Source: Maritalea sp051251695 (GTDB taxonomy: Bacteria > Pseudomonadota > Alphaproteobacteria > Rhizobiales > Devosiaceae). From it: a stretch of DNA of 9,395 nt. A model generated the notes under the pieces. That model was not told the origin of the DNA. It did not search any database and saw only the letters and a list, made by a program, of their open reading frames with translations. Of this stretch, positions 5,249 through 9,395 are shown in pieces; positions within the stretch are counted from its first letter, which is position 1, and every line of letters begins with the position of its first letter. The position numbers and the translations under genes are program-made. The stretch lies in assembly GCF_051251695.1 (NCBI RefSeq), contig NZ_JBPOEU010000048.1, forward strand, positions 1 to 9,395, read 5' to 3'.

Positions 5249-8200
5249 AGATTAAAGACCTTTTTTGCACAGCAAACACTGTACCTTCATATTGCTCTTG
5301 AGTGAGTAAACCAGCACCTACGTGCTTTGAAAGAAACTTCAAATCATCTCGCGTCCCGATCAAGGTTAACAGTTCTGCAAAGAATTCAGCGGCGCCATTA
5401 CTTGCTCGGCTTTCGACATAACGAACAGCCGTGTCGATGAGCGACTTGGGAGAGTTTGAGTCCCGTCGCCGGATGCTTGACCATGAATAAGCAGCCATCC
5501 CTATGCTGCTACGATCCATCAGCTCTTGGTCTAGGTGTCGGAAAGCGGCTTCATCGTTGATTTGTTTGAAAGCCCAGCCATCTTCAGTGAGCCGCCCGTC
5601 CAAATGTTCTCTACGCCAGTCTATGAACCCTTTGTCGTTACATTCATCCCAAAGCTCTTCAATCAAACTAGCTTTGAAGTGATCGAGGTATGGCTCAAGG
5701 GCGGTTAGCTGCATCGCGTCAGTTATGCCTGATCTGTCTGAATTGCGGAAACCATAAGCAAAGCTGAGCAGCTTGAAGTAGTCCTCTTTGTCCTCGATGC
5801 CTTCGAAGTGGCGCGCATGGAGACTGAGAGTCGCAGGCGTGGCAATGCACAACAAAACATGGGGATAGTTGTAGCGGTGCTGTAAATTCTCCCAATGTTC
5901 GAGAATGGTGCTCGTGGCGAATTCATCGCGGCGATCCGCCAGAATGTCAGTTATAGTGCTATCCGCGCTGTAATCCGGTTTGCCGCCTGTTTTCAATGCG
6001 ACAGCGACCTCTTCTAACTTTTGCAAAATGAGATCTTCGAACAACCGGCTGTCGAACTGGCGAATGAACTGAAACCAGTAGATGCCATTCGCACAGCGTT
6101 GTTCAATCTTTGCCCTTAGATGAGGAATCGCCATGATATCGCCGATGCGGCATCTGGAAAGCAGCAATTCTTCGTCAAGTCCTTCTGGCGGGCACTCGGC
6201 GAGCCGTTGCAACTGTTTCACACTGGCAGATGCTCGCCACAGCTGAAAGCAGCGCTTTCGAAAGAAGAATTCGTTCTCAGTCTTCTCCCAATCGATCTTT
6301 AGCGAAAGTAAGGCAGGTCGGGCGTACCGAACATTGTGGTCCATGTCTGAGCCGAAAAGACCAAACCTTGAACTTGCGAGCGAGTTGAACGAGCCCTTCT
6401 TACCTTCGACACGCTTGTCGATACCGGCTATATAACAAGCCACAAAAACGGCAGCTAGTGGATGGTCAAGCTGTTCTAGGCACGCATAAACCACATGCCC
6501 CATGTCTTCATTAGTTTTAGCTAGTTGGATTAAGGGCCGCAGCGTCCTGTCGCTACAAACTCGTCTCAAACCGCCAGCCAGACAGTATTTGGCCACATTG
6601 TATCGACGGTCACTCAGCCCTGAATTATCTTTGCCCTCTGGATCTTCGGTGGGCAATGCCTCCCAAGCCTTGAAAACATCTTCCAATGTCTGCTCGTCGA
6701 AGCCACTTAAACAGGAGACGGCAGCAAACAGCATCCCGTAAGACAACTCATTTTCATGATCTTTCATCGTTTTCCAACACTCAGCGACGGACTCTGCCAA
6801 TCGTTCGTCGGCACACTCCCCGGCGAGGTAAAGTGCTGCTTCCCTTTGTTTCTCTGTGTTGGTGGTGTCGCTGACCAACGCAGCTACGCCTTCAAGCCAC
6901 TTGGGTCCATGGCGTGCACGAGCATGCGCAATGAGACGATCACGGAAAGGGGCATTGGAGGAGGGCTCTACTCTATAGCAAAGGTTCGCTGCTGCCTTGA
7001 CTTCGCCATTTAAGACTCTGGCTTCACGACCCGCATGCGTGTCCTCCTTGGTGGCATCAACTAGTCTTTTGAACTGGCTCCCTTGCAGGCCAGCAATTTG
7101 CCATTCAATGGCCCATCGAACTTGCTTCGGGACATTTTCGAGCAAGCCCGCGTCAACCAGTTCTTCACAATCATTCAGCAAGCGCTTGGCAATCGATGGG
7201 TTCCCCTTTTGGCAGTGCTTCAACGCACCAAAACAGATCAAAGGAATGCTGGATTTTGCAAACTCCCAAAACTTAACTGGTATATCTGCTCGGACAGAAG
7301 CTCGAGCCACCAAGTCGGAGTAGAACGGGTCGGTTAGGTAGCTTTGAGAATAGTCCTCCTTCAACAATGCGTTCAAAATCGCTTCAATCAGCAGAAAGTC
7401 CTTTACTCGATCATGCCTAAAACCGAGTTTTGACTGTTTTCCTTGGGAAACTTCTCTGAATAGACGCCCCGCACTGCATATTGCTTCAATATCTGCAAAG
7501 ATTTGTGTCGATCCAAATTTCGCATATAGCTGCTCAAACGAAGGATCGCTAATCCGATTTTCAAGCATCCAAGCGGCAATTGAGATGACTGACTCACGGA
7601 GCGAATACACGGAGCGCGCGTTCGCCTTAGAGACTTCTGAAAGGGCATTAGCGACATACTCAGAGAGGACTTCACTTGCATTTTCGGAACCTTGCCCCGT
7701 CCATAGCCCAATCAAAAGGGGGTCGTTACCAAGGTGTTCGCGCACCTCATCAGCCTCTACATTCGTCAACTCAACACCAGCGGCTTGGCTTCGCTTCTGG
7801 ATTGCCTCTCTGGCCTCGTGATCACTAAAATCTGTGAGGTCAGCTACACGGCTTTGAACGATTTTGCTCACTTCCGTTGGAAGTGCGCGGAGGTTCTCTG
7901 GCCAAACAGGGCACAGAACTTTCAATGTCCTTGCTTGCAGGTCATTTTTTGGCCCATCGAGTTCTCTGCAAAAACGATTCAGCTTTGATATCAGGTCAGT
8001 GGGCGATGTTGATAAGTTAATATCCTCGATCCATATTTGCACCTCTTGACTTTGAGACAAGCGAACGAGTTCACCGACTGGAGCATCTATGGTCAGAGAG
8101 GCAACTTCTGCGACTAAGCTCTCGCGTATGGCTTGCGAAAAAGACGAACTCCTCTCCAGAACGTCATGGGTAACAACAAAACCCAAACCACCTCTATCAA

Positions 8201-8927
8201 CCACAGCTTTGCACAGCTGGTGACAAAACGCAGATTTTCCCGCTCCTGAGGAACCATTTAGAAAAACGACAGACGATGTTAATGTTTCAAGAGCCGTACA
8301 TGCCGCCAAAACATCTCGAACTATCAATTGGTCCCTAGAAGCCAATGGCGCATGCCTCGCCAACTGCCGTTGTGAAATTTCTTCTGCAAGGTCGCGTGAG
8401 AGCCTAGTCTGGGCAGTGCCGAAGAACTTGGAACGCAGGAATTGGCCATCTGGATAGACGTCTAAGACGTTGGACAGCCTGTCATTCGACCAAACATCTA
8501 GTTCCACGGAGTGCTTTGCAGCCTCGGCATGGGCATTTTGAATTAAGTCTGATGGAGGGATGTTCTTACTGGTCAGAACCAGTCTGAGAACGACATCAGG
8601 GTTCCTGGCTTTGTATGATTTAAGCTTGCCGACGGCTTTAATTAAGTCTCCCTTATCGGGATCAAGCCATTTTCCAGAAATGCTTGATCGTGATGTGATC
8701 GTATGTTCACAAGCGATGGCATAGCCAAGTCCTTTTTCATCGGTGCAAATCGAAATCCCGTCTAACGGGTCAACAATTGTTTGGCCTGAGGTGTTTACAC
8801 CGGTGTGAACAATCCTCTCGTACAAAGGATCGGCAATCCTCAGAACGCTCGTCGCAAGCCGCTCAAATTTTCCGGCATCGGTTATTGCTCCGATTAACGT
8901 TTCTGTTGAGTTACTAGACTGGGACAT
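5247..8927 (-). CDS. STAND/NACHT-like NTPase with N-terminal nuclease-like domain and helical-repeat C-terminus, 1226 aa
   Basis: The protein is 1226 residues with three parts. Residues 15-175 look like a PD-(D/E)XK (Mrr-like) domain: GKFERLATSVLR, then HTGVNTSG and DPLDGI (53-58), ACEHT (72-76), GKWLD (85-89) and LRLVLTSK (114-121). A P-loop NTPase follows: Walker A GSSGAGKS (225-232), Walker B VQIWIED (296-302), LTDFSDHEAREAI (364-376), GNDPLLIGLW (400-409) and, in a winged-helix-like segment, GFRHDRVKDFLL (502-513). This order is typical of STAND ATPases. From about 540 to the end it is helical and HEAT/TPR-like, the position where Avs-type proteins recognise phage products. I infer a sensor-effector of anti-phage defence: ligand binding, ATP-driven assembly, nucleic-acid cleavage. 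The ATG at 8927 lacks a clear ribosome site. It is the first gene of the pair. Family naming beyond STAND is not possible from sequence alone. Confidence 0.85.
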   Translation of the reverse strand: MSQSSNSTETLIGAITDAGKFERLATSVLRIADPLYERIVHTGVNTSGQTIVDPLDGISICTDEKGLGYAIACEHTITSRSSISGKWLDPDKGDLIKAVGKLKSYKARNPDVVLRLVLTSKNIPPSDLIQNAHAEAAKHSVELDVWSNDRLSNVLDVYPDGQFLRSKFFGTAQTRLSRDLAEEISQRQLARHAPLASRDQLIVRDVLAACTALETLTSSVVFLNGSSGAGKSAFCHQLCKAVVDRGGLGFVVTHDVLERSSSFSQAIRESLVAEVASLTIDAPVGELVRLSQSQEVQIWIEDINLSTSPTDLISKLNRFCRELDGPKNDLQARTLKVLCPVWPENLRALPTEVSKIVQSRVADLTDFSDHEAREAIQKRSQAAGVELTNVEADEVREHLGNDPLLIGLWTGQGSENASEVLSEYVANALSEVSKANARSVYSLRESVISIAAWMLENRISDPSFEQLYAKFGSTQIFADIEAICSAGRLFREVSQGKQSKLGFRHDRVKDFLLIEAILNALLKEDYSQSYLTDPFYSDLVARASVRADIPVKFWEFAKSSIPLICFGALKHCQKGNPSIAKRLLNDCEELVDAGLLENVPKQVRWAIEWQIAGLQGSQFKRLVDATKEDTHAGREARVLNGEVKAAANLCYRVEPSSNAPFRDRLIAHARARHGPKWLEGVAALVSDTTNTEKQREAALYLAGECADERLAESVAECWKTMKDHENELSYGMLFAAVSCLSGFDEQTLEDVFKAWEALPTEDPEGKDNSGLSDRRYNVAKYCLAGGLRRVCSDRTLRPLIQLAKTNEDMGHVVYACLEQLDHPLAAVFVACYIAGIDKRVEGKKGSFNSLASSRFGLFGSDMDHNVRYARPALLSLKIDWEKTENEFFFRKRCFQLWRASASVKQLQRLAECPPEGLDEELLLSRCRIGDIMAIPHLRAKIEQRCANGIYWFQFIRQFDSRLFEDLILQKLEEVAVALKTGGKPDYSADSTITDILADRRDEFATSTILEHWENLQHRYNYPHVLLCIATPATLSLHARHFEGIEDKEDYFKLLSFAYGFRNSDRSGITDAMQLTALEPYLDHFKASLIEELWDECNDKGFIDWRREHLDGRLTEDGWAFKQINDEAAFRHLDQELMDRSSIGMAAYSWSSIRRRDSNSPKSLIDTAVRYVESRASNGAAEFFAELLTLIGTRDDLKFLSKHVGAGLLTQEQYEGTVFAVQKRSLI

Positions 8928-8941
8928 TTGCGGAAAATCTA

Positions 8942-8947
8942 TTTATA
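8942..8947 (-). promoter_or_regulatory. possible -10 element of the two-gene operon
   Basis: On the minus strand TATAAA (inside GATTATAAATAG) ends 14 bases before the ATG at 8927. No good -35 is found at the right distance (GTGCAA, three of six, 18 bases upstream). If this is the -10, transcription would start only about 7-8 bases before the ATG, giving a nearly leaderless mRNA, in keeping with the missing ribosome site. Confidence 0.3.
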
Positions 8948-9167
8948 ATCAGACATGCAGTTATCTTGCACGTATAAGCTGTGAATCCTAGCAGCAGTGT
9001 TCTGTTGGCTTCAATTAACGTTTTCAGAACTTGGACCATCACCTTCATGTCCGCTTTCGAAAGACCTGCATCGATATGATGTTCTTGCAGCGAATGACCG
9101 GTTTCCGCCCCCTTTGACTTACCAGTGTATGTTTCGATACGTTTTTCGTTGCTATCCGACGCCCTAT

Positions 9168-9197
9168 TTGTTCATGATATGTTCTTTGTTTTGATAT
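9168..9197 (+). promoter_or_regulatory. possible promoter of the right-edge gene
   Basis: TTGTTC (9168-9173) is followed 17-18 bases later by TTGATA/TGATAT (9191-9197) in an AT-rich stretch. A start near 9204 would leave only a very short leader around the ribosome site. This is a weak pattern match, and a promoter further upstream is equally possible. Confidence 0.22.
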
Positions 9198-9213
9198 TTA
9201 GAAAGGATATATA

Positions 9214-9395
9214 ATGACCAAAGATCAAATCGACACTCAAACGACTGCACCGGCCGCGAACCTCAAGCCCTTCATGTTAGGCTATGTTGTGCGGCCATTT
9301 AAAAATGGAAAATCCGCCTCTTGGAGCCGCGTTGGTGTGGCTTGGGCGCATAGCGACGATCAGGGCTATGATCTCTGTCTTGATGCGCTGCCTGT
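9214..9395 (+). CDS. N-terminus of a small conserved plasmid-type hypothetical protein (cut by window edge)
   Basis: Sixty codons are visible from the ATG at 9214 before the window ends. AAAGGA (9202-9207) lies 6 bases upstream, which fixes the start. The N-terminus is polar and flexible (MTKDQIDTQTTAPAANLKP), then the sequence becomes a compact beta-rich pattern: MLGYVVRPFKNGKSASWSRV, then GVAWAHSDDQGYDLCLDALP. The layout, aromatic-Y-V-R, K-x-G-K, W-x-R-V/I-G, then D-x-Q-G-Y/F and LDALP, is one I associate with short proteins of unknown function on Rhodobacterales plasmids and transfer regions. That assignment is from memory, and its function is not known to me. It is divergent from the two-gene operon and does not appear to be part of it. 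Confidence 0.65.
   Translation, partial: MTKDQIDTQTTAPAANLKPFMLGYVVRPFKNGKSASWSRVGVAWAHSDDQGYDLCLDALP

Larger units (their letters stand above)
8928..9213. other. divergent intergenic region with promoters for both sides
   Basis: This 286-base gap separates the start of the minus-strand operon from the start of the plus-strand partial gene. An open plus frame at 8997-9194 (65 residues, rich in P, C and F) has no ribosome site and does not look coding. The segment 9040-9115, with CAGCGAATGACCGGTTTCCG (9089-9108), resembles degenerate intergenic sequence I associate with roseobacter genomes; that link is from memory and untested. The rightmost 50 bases are AT-rich, as expected of a promoter. 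Confidence 0.45.

Noticed and set aside
2640..8927. Restriction-modification operon
   Set aside because: There is no methyltransferase motif (such as a DPPY or NPPF type next to a SAM-binding region) and no specificity subunit in either gene. The NTPase is of STAND type rather than a helicase.
8997..9194. 65-residue plus-strand open frame in the divergent intergenic region
   Set aside because: It has no ribosome site and an odd composition (many P, C and F), and it lies where promoters for both flanking genes are needed.

Overview
The window looks like a piece of an alphaproteobacterial accessory replicon or genomic island, most likely from the Rhodobacterales (roseobacter group). The basis is indirect: codon and base use, the style of the short membrane-protein genes with AAAGGA-type ribosome sites, and the partial gene at the right edge, which resembles a small protein I associate with Rhodobacterales plasmids. 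There are no rRNA, tRNA, CRISPR or insertion-sequence features that I can support.

Layout. (1) Bases 1-1122, minus strand: five closely spaced genes for very small membrane proteins. They begin with a four-helix SMR/EmrE-like protein (790-1122), followed by three proteins of 93, 36 and 67 residues and the start of a fifth gene that runs off the left end. They look like one transcription unit. (2) Bases 1283-1918, plus strand: a 211-residue protein with a helix-turn-helix-like N-terminus and several cysteines. Its stop codon directly abuts the stop of (3) bases 1919-2377, minus strand, a 152-residue acidic protein of unknown function. (4) Bases 2378-2639: non-coding. (5) Bases 2640-8927, minus strand: a two-gene operon that dominates the window. 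The first gene (5247-8927, 1226 residues) is a STAND/NACHT-like P-loop NTPase with an N-terminal nuclease-like domain and a long helical C-terminus. The second (2640-5237, 865 residues) starts 9 bases after it and carries a zinc ribbon and a C-terminal PD-(D/E)XK-like domain. (6) Bases 8928-9213: a divergent intergenic region. (7) Bases 9214-9395, plus strand: the start of a small conserved protein cut by the window end.

The two-gene operon is the candidate for an undescribed system. By analogy with Avs/STAND anti-phage proteins, I infer that the NTPase senses an invader through its C-terminal repeats, assembles on ATP binding and switches on its nuclease domain. The partner gene would supply a second zinc-ribbon nuclease-like module of unknown role. 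Its base composition (about 44% G+C in four 60-base lines counted by hand) is lower than that of the left flank (about 57% in three lines), which fits acquisition as a cassette. I cannot match the pair to a named defence system from the sequence alone. The function is an inference from domain architecture.
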